DNA of 64,000 bases from assembly GCA_963921425.1 (NCBI GenBank), contig OY992839.1:15727409-15791408 (forward strand). Reading direction: 5' to 3'. The stretch is from Dryas octopetala (Eukaryota; Streptophyta; Magnoliopsida; Rosales; Rosaceae). The notes below the pieces were generated by a model. That model saw only the letters and a list, made by a program, of their open reading frames with translations, searched no databases and was not told the DNA's origin. The position numbers and the translations under genes were made by a program. Below, piece by piece: positions 45,750 to 56,775 of this stretch. The stretch's first letter is position 1, and each line of letters begins with the position of its first letter.

Positions 45750-48700
45750 TGTAACGACCCGACCCAAAGTTGACTTTTAAAAATAATGGACTTTCATCTT
45801 TGACTTTGGGCACGTTGGAAAGCTCTTGAGTCCACGAGTTCGTAGACACGCGGCACGCGTTAATCGGAGCTACGGTTTGAAAGATACGAGCATTTGAAGG
45901 GAAGGGCAATTTTGTAATTTTGTAGGAGTGGGTTTTAAATACCCAAAAATCCAGAAATTTCGGGGGGATTCTTTCACACTCTCTCTCCTCTCTCCCCGAT
46001 ACTCTCTCTCTCTCGCCCATTCAGTACCGCCGCCCTGTCACCGGCGCGTGGGCGCGCGTCCGGCGGCGGATGGAGGCGGACGAAAGCTCTCCGAGCACGC
46101 CTCTCCTCCCTCCTCCTTCCTCTGTAGATCGTTTAGCCCAGAAACCCCCAAAAATCGAACCCAGTTAAGGCCGATTGGGCCTCCGGCGATGACTCACATT
46201 TTCCGGCGGATTTGAGGGCGGCGACCACTTGGGTTTTCTTCCCCAGGCCCCGGCGAGTTCAGCCATGCCACCCCTTTGCTCCGACGACCACCCCCGATGG
46301 AGAAATGACGCGAAACAGGGCCGATCTTCCTCGCCGGCGATCTGCGTTTTTCGGCCACGATGCGACGCCGGACCCACTGGGTATCATACCTCTCGTCACG
46401 GCGAGTTCAGCAATGGTGTCCTCCTGCCCTGACGATGTCCCACGGCGGAGCAATGAGCTCGGGAAGCCAAGCCAGCCGCCGGCTTCCGCCGTCGATTTCG
46501 GCGTTTCTGGCGACTTTTGGCCGTCGGTCCAGTTGACAAAATCGATCCTCTAGGTACGAGTAATCTTTCCCCTAAAGTGTTGATGTTCAATTTTGAGACT
46601 TTAGAAATTTGATTTTTGGGTTTACGTCTATTTTGAATATCTTGAAATCGGACTCAAATTTGTGATGTTTATGTGCAATTGGAGGTTCTATTATATGATT
46701 AGGATTGTTCGGAGTTGAATTTGGATATTTCTAGGTATGTGCCGCCGCTGCCACCGACGGCTCCACCACTTGTGGCGGTGAGTTGGGTGGTTTTTCTTGT
46801 TAATCAGCCTCCCCAGGACTCTTAGAGGCCAACCCTAGGGTTTGTTTACATATGGGTGAGTAATGTGTGTAATTTGGGGCTGGGTAGCCACCGTGCGTGG
46901 TGGTTACCGCCCATTTCGATCATTGAACGGTCAAATTGTGAAACCTGAATATTTAAATATTGGCTGTCTGGTCTTAACAGGTACAGGGGCTCGGGAAATA
47001 TCATTCCCGATGCCGTTATGCTGCCGGATTTGGTATCCGAGCAATGGCACCGTGAAGGGTATTTTAGTATTTCGCGTGGTTTAATTGTCTGTTTTATAGA
47101 TTTGCCGCTTTACGCTAGAGAAGATTAGGTGTAGGATTTGAATTGGGAGAATGAATTGACGAGGATTTGAGGTGAAGGAATTATTTGGGAATTATGGAGT
47201 TTCTTAGAGGAGAGTCACCAAATTAAAGAAAGATTGTTTATAGTCAAGATTAATGATTGATGATTAGGCAGTTATTATATACAAAATGATCAAATTAATT
47301 ATTGAGGAAATGTTAGTATGTTTCGAGTGACAGACAAGTGATGGTTTATAAGCGGGGATCAAATTCGGAAGGATTCGGCAGAGTTCAGAGAAATTTTGGG
47401 AAAAATGTTGTGAGTTGGAAATGCGAGTACGGATTGGACGAGCCTGCTCGTACGGAGAGACCCCTCCGTATGAGATTGTGGCTAGGATACGAGCCTGCTT
47501 GTACGGAGAGACCCCTCCGTATGAGATTGTGGCTAGGATATGAGCCTGCTTGTATGGAGAGACCCCTCCATATGAGATTGTGGCTAGGATATGAGCCTGC
47601 TCGTACGGAGAGACCCCTACGTATGAGATTGTGGCTAGGATACGAGCCTGCTCGTACGAAGAGACCCCTCCGTATGAGATTGTGGCTAGGATACGAGCCT
47701 GCTCGTACGGAGAGACCCCTCCGTATGAGATTGTGGCTAGGATACGAGCCTGCTCGTACGGAGAGACCCCTCCGTATGAGATTGTGGCTAGGATACGAGC
47801 CAGCTCGTACGGAGAGACCCCTCCGTATGAGATTGTGGCTAGGATACGAGCCTGCTCGTACGGAGAGACCCCTCCGTATGAGATTGTGGCTAGGATACGA
47901 GCCTGCTCGTACGGAGAGACCCCTCCGTATGAGATTGTGGCTAGGATACGAGCCTGTTTGTACGGAGAGACCCCTCCGTATGAGATTGTGGCTAGGATAC
48001 GAGCCTGCTCGTACGGAGAGACCCCTCCGTATGAGATTGTGGCTAGGATACGAGCCTGCTCGTACGGAGAGACCCCTCCGTATGAGATTGTGGCTAGGAT
48101 ACGAGCCTGCTCGTACGGAGAGACCCCTCCGTATGAGATTGTGGCTAGGATACGAGCCTGCTCGTACGGAGAGACCCCTCCGTATGAGATTGTGGCTAGG
48201 ATACGAGCCTGCTCGTACGGAGAGACCCCTCCGTATGAGATTGTGGCTAGGATACGAGCCTGCTCGTACGGAGAGACCCCTCCGTATGAGATTGTGGCTA
48301 GGATACGAGCCTGCTTGTACGGAGAGATCGTACGGAGAGACCCCTCCGTATGAGATTGTGGCTAGGATACGAGCCTGCTCGTACGGAGAGACCCCTCCGT
48401 ATGAGATTGTGGCTAGGATACGAGCCTGCTCGTACGGAGAGACCCCTCCGTATGAGATTGTGGCTAGGATACGAGCCTGCTTGTACGGAGAGACCCCTCC
48501 GTATGAGATTGTGGCTAGGATATGAGCCTGCTCGTACGGAGAGACCCCTCCGTATGAGATTGTGGCTAGGATACGAGCCTGCTTGTACGGAGAGACCCCT
48601 CCGTATGAGATTGTGGCTAGGATACGAGCCTGCTCGTACGGAGAGACCCCTCCGTATGAGATTGTGGCTAGGATACGAGCCTGCTTGTACGGAGAGACCC

Positions 48701-49661
48701 CTCCGTATGAGATTGTGGCTAGGATATGAGCCTGCTTGTATGGAGAGACCCCTCCATACGGGATTGTGGCCAGGATACAAGCCTGCACGTGCGGAAGGGT
48801 CATCCGTACGAGATTGTGGCTAGGATTTGAGCCTGCCCGAGTGCGGGATTGTGGCCAGGACATTGTCTACAGTACAGGTACGAGAATGATGTGAGTTTTA
48901 AAAATAAATGTTTCGAGATATTAGCTTCCAAGGATAAATTCAGTTCAGAGTTTGACTTAAGGCTGAGGGGATTTAAAAATGGTTTTGAAAGGAGATTTTT
49001 GAAAGTAGTTATAAAGCTGGAGGATTTCCAAGAAACGAAGTGTGTGAAATTAGATAGATGGTTGTTTGGTTGCTTGTATTGCATTTGTTTGCTAGGACTT
49101 AGTAAAGTCTAGGCTTGAATCGTGAGGACGGAAATGATAGTGTCTATGCGTTGAGGATATTAATTAGAATGTGAATGATTGAGGTTGAGGTTAATGGTTG
49201 ATTGATTAGGCAATTGATTGGTTGGAATGATTATTAATATTATTGGTGGGATTTTGATGTGAATTTGAGGAATTTGGTTCATCTTGTTGCTTGGATGATT
49301 GGTGATGGAACTATTATGAAATTGAATAATTATGGATTATTTATTGAGTATGGAATTGAAGAAATTATTGAGGACAATTATTATTATGAATTTCACTCAT
49401 ACGAGCTTTAGTGAGCTTACCGGATTTGTTGTATAACTCGGTACACCATGGATGCGGTGTAGGATTTGTGTTTTGCAGGTTAAGCAGACTGAGGAAGCAG
49501 TGGGAAGAAGACGAGGCAGTGGGACTCAGAGAGATTTATTTAAAATGTTTTTGACAGAATTTTATTTACTTATGTTGTTGTGTATGGCTCAAAAGTAAGA
49601 GAAAGCAGATTTAACAGTTTGATGTTCAGTATTTTCATGGCCCGAGGTTTGAGGTGTTTCA
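45750..49661 (+). repeat. 5' LTR of the young element
   Basis: 3912 bp. In order: AT-rich U3-like start with a TTTTAAATACCC TATA-like box (45931-45942), a CT-rich leader (45965-46015), a GC-rich block (46020-46550) resembling a captured plant first exon ending CTCTAG|GTACGAG, AT-rich DNA, the 51-bp minisatellite (47440-48864) and an 800-bp tail ending GAGGTGTTTCA. The open frames in the GC-rich block and the minisatellite have no recognisable domains, and I do not call them genes. Confidence 0.93.
47440..48864. repeat. 51-bp hairpin minisatellite, about 28 units (5' LTR)
   Basis: The unit runs from GAGCCTG to GGCTAGGATAC. CTCGTACGGAG and CTCCGTATGAG within it pair as an 11-bp stem (one G-T pair) around the loop AGACCC. 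As 51 = 3 x 17, several frames on both strands stay open for hundreds of codons (for example a 17-residue repeat EPARTERPLRMRLWLGY), which is an artefact of repeat length. One unit near 48313-48336 contains an extra partial copy. The last two units (48765-48864) are diverged. Confidence 0.97.
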
Positions 49662-49663
49662 AA

Positions 49664-49675
49664 TGGTATCAGAGC
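49664..49675 (+). other. Primer-binding site (initiator tRNA-Met)
   Basis: TGGTATCAGAGC starts two bases after the 5' LTR and is complementary to the last 12 bases of plant initiator tRNA-Met including CCA. This is the usual primer site of plant Gypsy and Copia elements. It marks where minus-strand reverse transcription would begin. Confidence 0.95.
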
Positions 49676-50223
49676 TAGACCCGGCCGGAAGTGTGTGGAT
49701 TGCAAGACCCAGGGACCAAGACCCTGAGTGGGCGGCTGCGCGAGGCAGTGGCGAGCTACCAGGTGAGGAGAAGTGAGTGATCCCACACTGCCCGGGTGAG
49801 AATTGGTGATGTTACTGAAGGTTTGAGAAAATCAGTTGAGAAATCAGTTTGAGAAAATCAGTTCAGAAAATGTTTGTGAAAGCCAGTTTGAGAAAGAAAA
49901 TGATTTTCAAGTGATTTCAAAAAGTATTTTATTTGAGCCATGAAAATGTTTGAGAAAGTTTTGAGAAATGTCTCCTGCACTGCCATCGTCTGCCATCGTC
50001 TCTCTGCTCCTCAGCAAGTTCAGGAAAGTTGGAAGGTTGAGTAAGTTTATTAATAAGAGATCAGAGGGTCAATCAGAGTGGCGCAGCGGAAGCATGGTGA
50101 GACTTAAACAAATCACGTGGGCACATGGTCAATAGAGGGATCAGCGAGGTCGATAAAAGGTACGAGTTTGGGCATCACTTGTCTGTTACGATATATGCTA
50201 AATTTCGAGGACGAAATTTTTGT
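49676..50223 (+). other. Internal region of the young element, non-coding
   Basis: About 550 bp without gag, protease, reverse transcriptase or integrase. 49800-49945 repeats AATCAGTT(T/C)GAGAAA-type motifs, and 49983-50003 repeats CTGCCATCGTCT. The rest joins a short 5' remnant to the 3' end of a longer parental element (TTCGAGGACGAAATTTTT, 50204-50221). Packaging or dimerisation signals could lie here but cannot be identified. Confidence 0.7.
50072..50099 (+). other. Copy of the 5' part of initiator tRNA-Met
   Basis: 28 bases beginning ATCAGAGTGGCGCAGCGGAA match the first 28 bases of plant initiator tRNA-Met, as I know that sequence, with one difference (A for G in AAGCATGG). They cover the 5' acceptor strand and D arm, including the Pol III A box (TGGCGCAGCGG). 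The match is in the same sense as the tRNA, unlike the primer-binding site, and stops before the anticodon arm. Confidence 0.75.
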
Positions 50224-50236
50224 AAGGGGGGAAGGT
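50224..50236 (+). other. Polypurine tract
   Basis: AAGGGGGGAAGGT lies immediately before the 3' LTR. This purine run is the expected primer for plus-strand synthesis in LTR retrotransposons. Confidence 0.85.
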
Positions 50237-53200
50237 TGTAACGACCCGACCCAAAGTTGACTTTTAAAAATAATGGACTTTCATCTTTGACTTTGGGCAC
50301 GTTGGAAAGCTCTTGAGTCCACGAGTTCGTAGACACGCGGCACGCGTTACTCGGAGCTACGGTTTGAAAGATACGAGCATTTGAAGGGAAGGGCAATTTT
50401 GTAATTTTGTAGGAGTGGGTTTTAAATACCCAAAAATCCAGAAATTTCGGGGGGATTCTCTCACACTCTCTCTCCTCTCTCCCCGATACTCTCTCTCTCT
50501 CGCCCATTCAGTACCGCCGCCCTGTCACCGGCGCGTGGGCGCGCGTCCGGCGGCGGATGGAGGCGGACGAAAGCTCTCCGAGCACGCCTCTCCTCCCTCC
50601 TCCTTCCTCTGTAGATCGTTTAGCCCAGAAACCCCCAAAAATCGAACCCAGTTAAGGCCGATTGGGCCTCCGGCGATGACTCACATTTTCCGGCGGATTT
50701 GAGGGCGGCGACCACTTGGGTTTTCTTCCCCAGGCCCCGGCGAGTTCAGCCATGCCACTCCTTTGCTCCGGCGACCACCCCCGATGGAGAAATGACGCGA
50801 AACAGGGCCGATCTTCCTCGCCGGCGATCTGCGTTTTTCGGCCACGATGCGACGCCGGACCCACTGGGTATCATACCTCTCGTCACGGCGAGTTCAGCAA
50901 TGGTGTCCTCCTGCCCTGACGATGTCCCACGGCGGAGCAATGAGCTCGGGAAGCCAAGCCAGCCGCCGGCTTCCGCCGTCGATTCCGGCGTTTCTGGCGA
51001 CTTTTGGCCGTCGGTCCAGTTGACAAAATCGATCCTCTAGGTACGAGTAATCTTTCCCCTAAAGTGTTGATGTTCAATTTTGAGACTTTAGAAATTTGAT
51101 TTTTGGGTTTACGTCTATTTTGAATATCTTGAAATCGGACTCAAATTTGTGATGTTTATGTGCAATTGGAGGTTCTATTATATGATTAGGATTGTTCGGA
51201 GTTGAATTTGGATATTTCTAGGTATGTGCCGCCGCTGCCACCGACGGCTCCACCACTTGTGGCGGTGAGTTGGGTGGTTTTTCTTGTTAATCAGCCTCCC
51301 CAGGACTCTTAGAGGCCAACCCTAGGGTTTGTTTACGTATGGGTGAGTAATGTGTGTAATTTGGGGCTGGGTAGCCACCGTGCGTGGTGGTTACCGCCCA
51401 TTTCGGTCATTGAACGGTCAAATTGTGAAACCTGAATATTTAAATATTGGTTGTCTGGTCTTAACAGGTACAGGGGCTCGGGAAATATCATTCCCGATGC
51501 CGTTATGCTGCCGGATTTGGTATCCGAGCAATGGCACCGTGAAGGGTATTTTAGTCTTTCGCGTGGTTTAATTGTCTGTTTTATAGATTTGCCGCTTTAC
51601 GCTAGAGAAGATTAGGTGTAGGATTTGAATTGGGAGAATGAATTGACGAGGATTTGAGGTGAAGGAATTATTTGGGAATTATGGAGTTTCTTAGAGGAGA
51701 GTCACCAAATTAAAGAAAGATTGTTTATAGTCAAGATTAATGATTGATGATTAGGCAGTTATTATATACAAAATGATCAAATTAATTATTGAGGAAATGT
51801 TAGTATGTTTCGAGTGACAGACAAGTGATGGTTTATAAGCGGGGATCAAATTCGGAAGGATTCGGCAGAGTTCAGAGAAATTTTGGGAAAAATGTTGTGA
51901 GTTGGAAATGCGAGTACGGATTGGACGAGCCTGCTCGTACGGAGAGACCCCTCCGTATGAGATTGTGGCTAGGATACGAGCCTGCTTGTACGGAGAGACC
52001 CCTCCGTATGAGATTGTGGCTAGGATATGAGCCTGCTTCTATGGAGAGACCTCTCCATATGAGATTGTGGCTAGGATATGAGCCTGCTCGTACGGAGAGA
52101 CCCCTCCGTATGAGATTGTGGCTAGGATACGAGCCTGCTCGTACGGAGAGACCCCTCCGTATGAGATTGTGGCTAGGATACGAGCCTGCTCGTACGGAGA
52201 GACCCCTCCGTATGAGATTGTGGCTAGGATACGAGCCTGCTCGTACGGAGAGACCCCTCCGTATGAGATTGTGGCTAGGATACGAGCCTGCTCGTACGGA
52301 GAGACCCCTCCGTATGAGATTGTGGCTAGGATACGAGCCTGCTCGTACGGAGAGACCCCTCCGTATGAGATTGTGGCTAGGATACGAGCCTGCTCGTACG
52401 GAGAGACCCCTCCGTATGAGATTGTGGCTAGGATACGAGCCTGCTTGTACGGAGAGACCCCTCCGTATGAGATTGTGGCTAGGATACGAGCCTGCTCGTA
52501 CGGAGAGACCCCTCCGTATGAGATTGTGGCTAGGATACGAGCCTGCTTGTACGGAGAGACCCCTCCGTATGAGATTGTGGCTAGGATATGAGCCTGCTTG
52601 TATGGAGAGACCCCTCCATATGACATTGTGGCTAGGATATGAGCCTGCTCGTACGGAGAGACCCTTCCGTATGAGATTGTGGCTAGGATACGAGCCTGCT
52701 CGTACGGAGAGACCCCTCCGTATGAGATTGTGGCTAGGATACGAGCATGCTCGTACGGAGAGACCCCTCCGTATGAGATTGTGGCTAGAATACGAGCCTG
52801 CTCGTATGGAGAGACCCCTCCGTATGAGATTGTGGCTAGGATACGAGCCTGCTCGTACGGAGAGACCCCTCCGTATGAGGTTGTGGCTAGAATACGAGCC
52901 TGCTCGTACGGAGAGACCCCTCCGTATGAGATTGTGGCTAGGATACGAGCCTGCTCGTACGGAGAGACCCCTCCGTATGAGATTGTGGCTAGGATACGAG
53001 CCTGCTTGTATGGAGAGACCCCTCCTTATGAGATTGTGGCTAGGATATGAGCCTGCTCGTACGGAGAGACCCCTCCGTATGAGATTGTGGCTAGGATACG
53101 AGCCTGCTCGTACGGAGAGACCCCTCCGTATGAGATTGTGGCTAGGATACGAGCCTGCTTGTACGGAGAGACCCCTCCGTATGAGATTGTGGCTAGGATA

Positions 53201-54249
53201 CGAGCCTGCTCGTACGGAGAGACCCCTCCGTATGAGATTGTGGCTAGGATACGAGCCTGCTTGTACGGAGAGACCCCTCCGTATGAGATTGTGGCTAGGA
53301 TATGAGCCTGCTTGTATGGAGAGACCCCTCCATACGGGATTGTGGCCAGGATACAAGCCTGCACGTGCGGAAGGGTCATCCGTACGAGATTGTGGCTAGG
53401 ATTTGAGCCTGCCCGAGTGCGGGATTGTGGCCAGGACATTGTCTACAGTACAGGTACGAGAATGATGTGAGTTTTAAAAATAAATGTTTCGAGATATTAG
53501 CTTCCAAGGATAAATTCAGTTCAGAGTTTGACTTAAGGCTGAGGGGATTTAAAAATGGTTTTGAAAGGAGATTTTTGAAAGTAGTTATAAAGCTGGAGGA
53601 TTTCCAAGAAACGAAGTGTGTGAAATTAGATAGATGTTTGTTTGGTTGCTTGTATTGCATTTGTTTGCTAGGACTTAGTAAAGTCTAGGCTTGAATCGTG
53701 AGGACGGAAATGATAGTGTCTATGCGTTGAGGATATTAATTAGAATGTGAATGATTGAGGTTGAGGTTAATGGTTGATTGATTAGGCAATTGATTGGTTG
53801 GAATGATTATTAATATTATTGGTGGGATTTTGATGTGAATTTGAGGAATTTGGTTCATCTTGTTGCTTGGATGATTGGTGATGGAACTATTATGAAATTG
53901 AATAATTATGGATTTTATTGTGGATTATTTATTGAGTATGGAATTGAAGAAATTATTGAGGACAATTATTATTATGAATTTCACTCATACGAGCTTTAGT
54001 GAGCTTACCGGATTTGTTGTATAACTCGGTACACCATGGATGCGGTGTAGGATTTGTGTTTTGCAGGTTAAGCAGACTGAGGAAGCAGTGGGAAGAAGAC
54101 GAGGCAGTGGGACTCAGAGAGATTTATTTAAAATGTTTTTGACAGAATTTTATTTACTTATGTTGTTGTGTATGGCTCAAAAGTAAGAGAAAGCAGATTT
54201 AACAGTTTGATGTTCAGTATTTTCATGGCCCGAGGTTTGAGGTGTTTCA
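50237..54249 (+). repeat. 3' LTR of the young element
   Basis: 4013 bp and nearly identical to the 5' LTR. Differences include a few single bases (for example TTAATCGG versus TTACTCGG at 45861/50348), a 12-bp insertion near 53915 (TTTTATTGTGGA) and about two more minisatellite units. Otherwise it has the same organisation as the 5' LTR. Confidence 0.95.
51927..53440. repeat. 51-bp hairpin minisatellite, about 30 units (3' LTR)
   Basis: Same unit as at 47440-48864. Variants with TATGGAG paired to CTCCATA occur at 52040-52059 and 52601-52620; single-arm changes occur at 52806 (still a G-T pair) and 53011 (mismatch). The spurious 524-codon open frame across it is not a gene. Confidence 0.97.
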
Positions 54250-54254
54250 CTCTT

Positions 54255-54560
54255 TGTAATCCTTCAGCTTTAAAACTATTTTCAAAATCTCTTCTTTGAA
54301 ATCTATTTTTTAATCTCCTCAACTGCAAATCAAACTCTGAAAATAACAAGGTTCTCAAGCAGGAAAATCGATATTATCTACTGTATATAAATAGTTTAGG
54401 CTGAAAACTTTCATCTCAAATAAATCTCGATATACTGGAAAGGTAATAAAACTGTTCAAGCTGAGAAATATCAAATCTGAACTAAATTTATCTTTGGAAA
54501 CTGATATCTCAAAACACTCATACTTAAAACTCATGTCATTCTCATACTTGTACTGTAGTA
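54255..54560 (-). mobile_element. Old Gypsy-type LTR in minus orientation, second part
   Basis: Continuation of 44454-45749 after the young element. It matches in reverse complement the LTR segment just downstream of the minisatellite (AAACTCATGTCATTCTCATACTTGTACTGTAG at 54527-54559 versus 48874-48903). It has about 100 bp of extra sequence at 54350-54450. Similarity ends at ACTGTAG, exactly where the minisatellite would begin. Confidence 0.8.
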
Positions 54561-55120
54561 AATTATCAGTAAATTATCGTACTTAAAACTGATATCTCAA
54601 AAAAAAAAAAAAAACCAAAGGTTGACAAAATTATCAGTAAATTACTGAAAAAGTCCATTTTAGAGCCCTTTGTAAAAAAAAAAAAAAAAAACCCACACTT
54701 TGATCTATTTTGTACAAATAAAGTCCACACTTTGTACAAATAAGTTCACGTTATGTTTTTTTTTCATTGATTTTCTTTTTTTAAAAAAAACTAAGCAAAT
54801 TGCTATTGTTGCATTGTCCAGCCATGCCGCCGACAATGATTGCCACTGTCGCACAATGACAATGATTTCCACTGTCGCACAATGACAATGATTCAAACAG
54901 TGACAATGATTGTCACTGTCAAACAATGACAATTAATAGAGTATTTTTGCAATTTAAATAGTTATTGTTCCACATTAACAATGATTGTCACTGTTTGTCA
55001 CTGCCAAACAATGACAATTAATAGAGTATTTTTGCAATTTAAATAGTTATTGTCTCACAGTAACAATGATTGTCACTACCAAACAGTAGTAATTAATAAT
55101 TAATTGTCACTGCCAGTCAA
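54561..55120. repeat. GACAATGATTGTCACTG repeat cluster
   Basis: Poly-A runs lie at 54599 and 54675. From 54815 to 55110 a motif around GACAATGATTGTCACTG (self-complementary TGACAATGATTGTCA core) and CACAATGACAATG occurs many times. A 90-bp block (TTAATAGAGTATTTTTGCAA ...) is tandemly doubled at about 54933 and 55017. Related motifs occur at 26400-26630. No terminal repeats identified. Confidence 0.65.
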
Positions 55121-56775
55121 CTTCTTCTTACATTTCGTCTCCCAAGCCGACCTATTTGGGCCCCATATCCCCTTTTCTTCTTTTCTCCTGCGCCTGTGTC
55201 CCTCCCCGAGCTCATCTTCTTCTTACTCCCACTCTCCCCAAACATCGCCCCTTCCACCTCGCGCATATCTGAACCTCTCTCTCTCTCTCTCTCTCTCTCT
55301 CCCCCTCAATTTCTCTCTCCTCTCTCCTTGTCGCCTCATCCCCTCCTTCTCCCCCCGCATCCTCTCTCTCTTTACCTCTCCTCTTTCTCTCAGCCCTAAA
55401 ACCCACCAAATTCGGCAATCCTGACGCTAGAGAACGGGCTTGGTACCGGATTTTTGCAACCGGGCCAAATGGATCTGTGGGTTAGAATCTTCTAGATCTA
55501 GCCTTTAAAAAAAAATTAAAAAAAAAACACCCTAAATCTATCATACTATTCTATAAATTTACGCTTGTCTTCACGACTGAAGTCTTCGTCTAACTGGGGG
55601 GGACCATCCGAACAAGAATTTAGTTCCACTTGCTTATTGTAAACGATTGATTTGTCTCACGGACAACAAAATGATTCTGTCGTTTTTTTTGGTCTGTCGG
55701 ACAACAAGTGATTAAGGTAACAAGTAACAACTGACCAAGGGTTTCATCCTCACAAGGGAATCTTCCTTTTGATTAGGTGGTCACAAGAGAATCTTCCTTT
55801 TAATTGGGGGTGCACAAAAATACTAAAAATTGAGTTTTAAAATTATTATATTAGTGGGGAAACAAAGTGGACTATCTAGAAATATATACAGTAATGCTAC
55901 ACTTACCATATTTTTATACTACAATTTCATACCATCTTATATGGCATTCATACATTGGATATTAAAAATTAAAAATTAAAAAATAAAACCTAAATACTCT
56001 TCCAGTGAAATAATGACACATCAAGTGGGATACAAATGTGGGACAATTAGCATTATTGAAATATATATAATGGTTGGTGTTGACCGCAGCCACTCTTGAA
56101 TGGAAGTCAATTTAGCTTCAAGTCTTGACTCTTGAGGCAAAGAAGAATAGTCAAGAAGAGAAAAATCAACTGCAAGTCCTTTTTGGCAAATAGTGAATTT
56201 TAAAAAATTGTAAATAGATAAGGATAGATAGAAGAATATCGAAAAATGATATATGTGGGTAGGTGGAGAATGATATATGTGGGTAGGTGGATAATGATGA
56301 TCAACACTTGCACTAGGTCGGGGTGCACAAAAATACCGAAAAATCAAGTTTCAAACCGAAACCGACCAAATAGGTTTGTTTTTTTTTTTTTTTCAGGTAT
56401 TAAACCGAACCAAACTGAAGTGAGCGGTTCAGTTTTAGTTTCAATATTGAAATTTTCAATTTTAACTGAACCGAACAACCACTTATAATATATATTCATT
56501 GGTTTATATATGGTTTTAATACCTATTATAGAGTAAACCAAACCCCCTATTATAGTTTAAATATATGTTTGTATATGTTTATTATAGTTTATTATAGTTT
56601 ATAGTTTATATAGTATATAGTTTATAGGGTATAGAGTATATTAATAATGAGTATAAAGTATACTTGTATAGATAATGGGTATAGAGTATAATAGTATAGG
56701 TAATGGGTATATAGTATACTATTAATTAGGGTATAAGGTATAGGTTGTTAGGACCACTCCCAAAATTGGGAATAT
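55121..56775. other. Repeat-derived non-coding DNA
   Basis: 55121-55400 is CT-rich with a (CT)n run near 55276-55302 and resembles a 5' UTR, but no coding sequence follows. 56310-56480 has ACCGAACC/GGTTCAG motifs of a hAT-like element beginning GGGGTGCACAAAAAT, a start also seen at 55807 (truncated copy). 56520-56750 is low-complexity TATAGTTTATA sequence. Confidence 0.45.

Larger units (their letters stand above)
45750..54249 (+). mobile_element. Young non-autonomous Gypsy-type LTR element with giant LTRs
   Basis: 5' LTR 45750-49661 (3912 bp), internal region 49662-50236 (575 bp), 3' LTR 50237-54249 (4013 bp). The LTRs begin TGTAACGACCCG and end GTGTTTCA. The 5-bp target duplication is CTCTT (45745-45749 and 54250-54254). 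A tRNA-Met primer site follows the 5' LTR and a G-rich polypurine tract precedes the 3' LTR. TTCGAGGACGAAATTTTT just before the tract is typical of Tekay/Del-type chromovirus relatives. There is no gag or pol, so it depends on proteins from a relative. The LTRs are nearly identical outside the minisatellite, so insertion was recent. It sits inside an older LTR of its own family. Confidence 0.95.

Noticed and set aside
46212..46553. Conserved open frame in both LTRs (113 codons)
   Set aside because: Its identity in both LTRs only reflects recent transposition. There is no recognisable domain, and the opposite strand is also open.
47338..48525. A 395-codon plus-strand open frame and overlapping minus-strand frames
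   Set aside because: They arise from a 51-bp tandem repeat lacking stops in several frames. There is no domain or start context, and both strands are open.
51825..53399. A 524-codon open frame in the 3' LTR
   Set aside because: Same minisatellite artefact as in the 5' LTR; the length change follows unit number.
47440..53440. A CRISPR-like array (regular repeats)
   Set aside because: The units are contiguous 51-bp tandem repeats without unique spacers, in a plant LTR.
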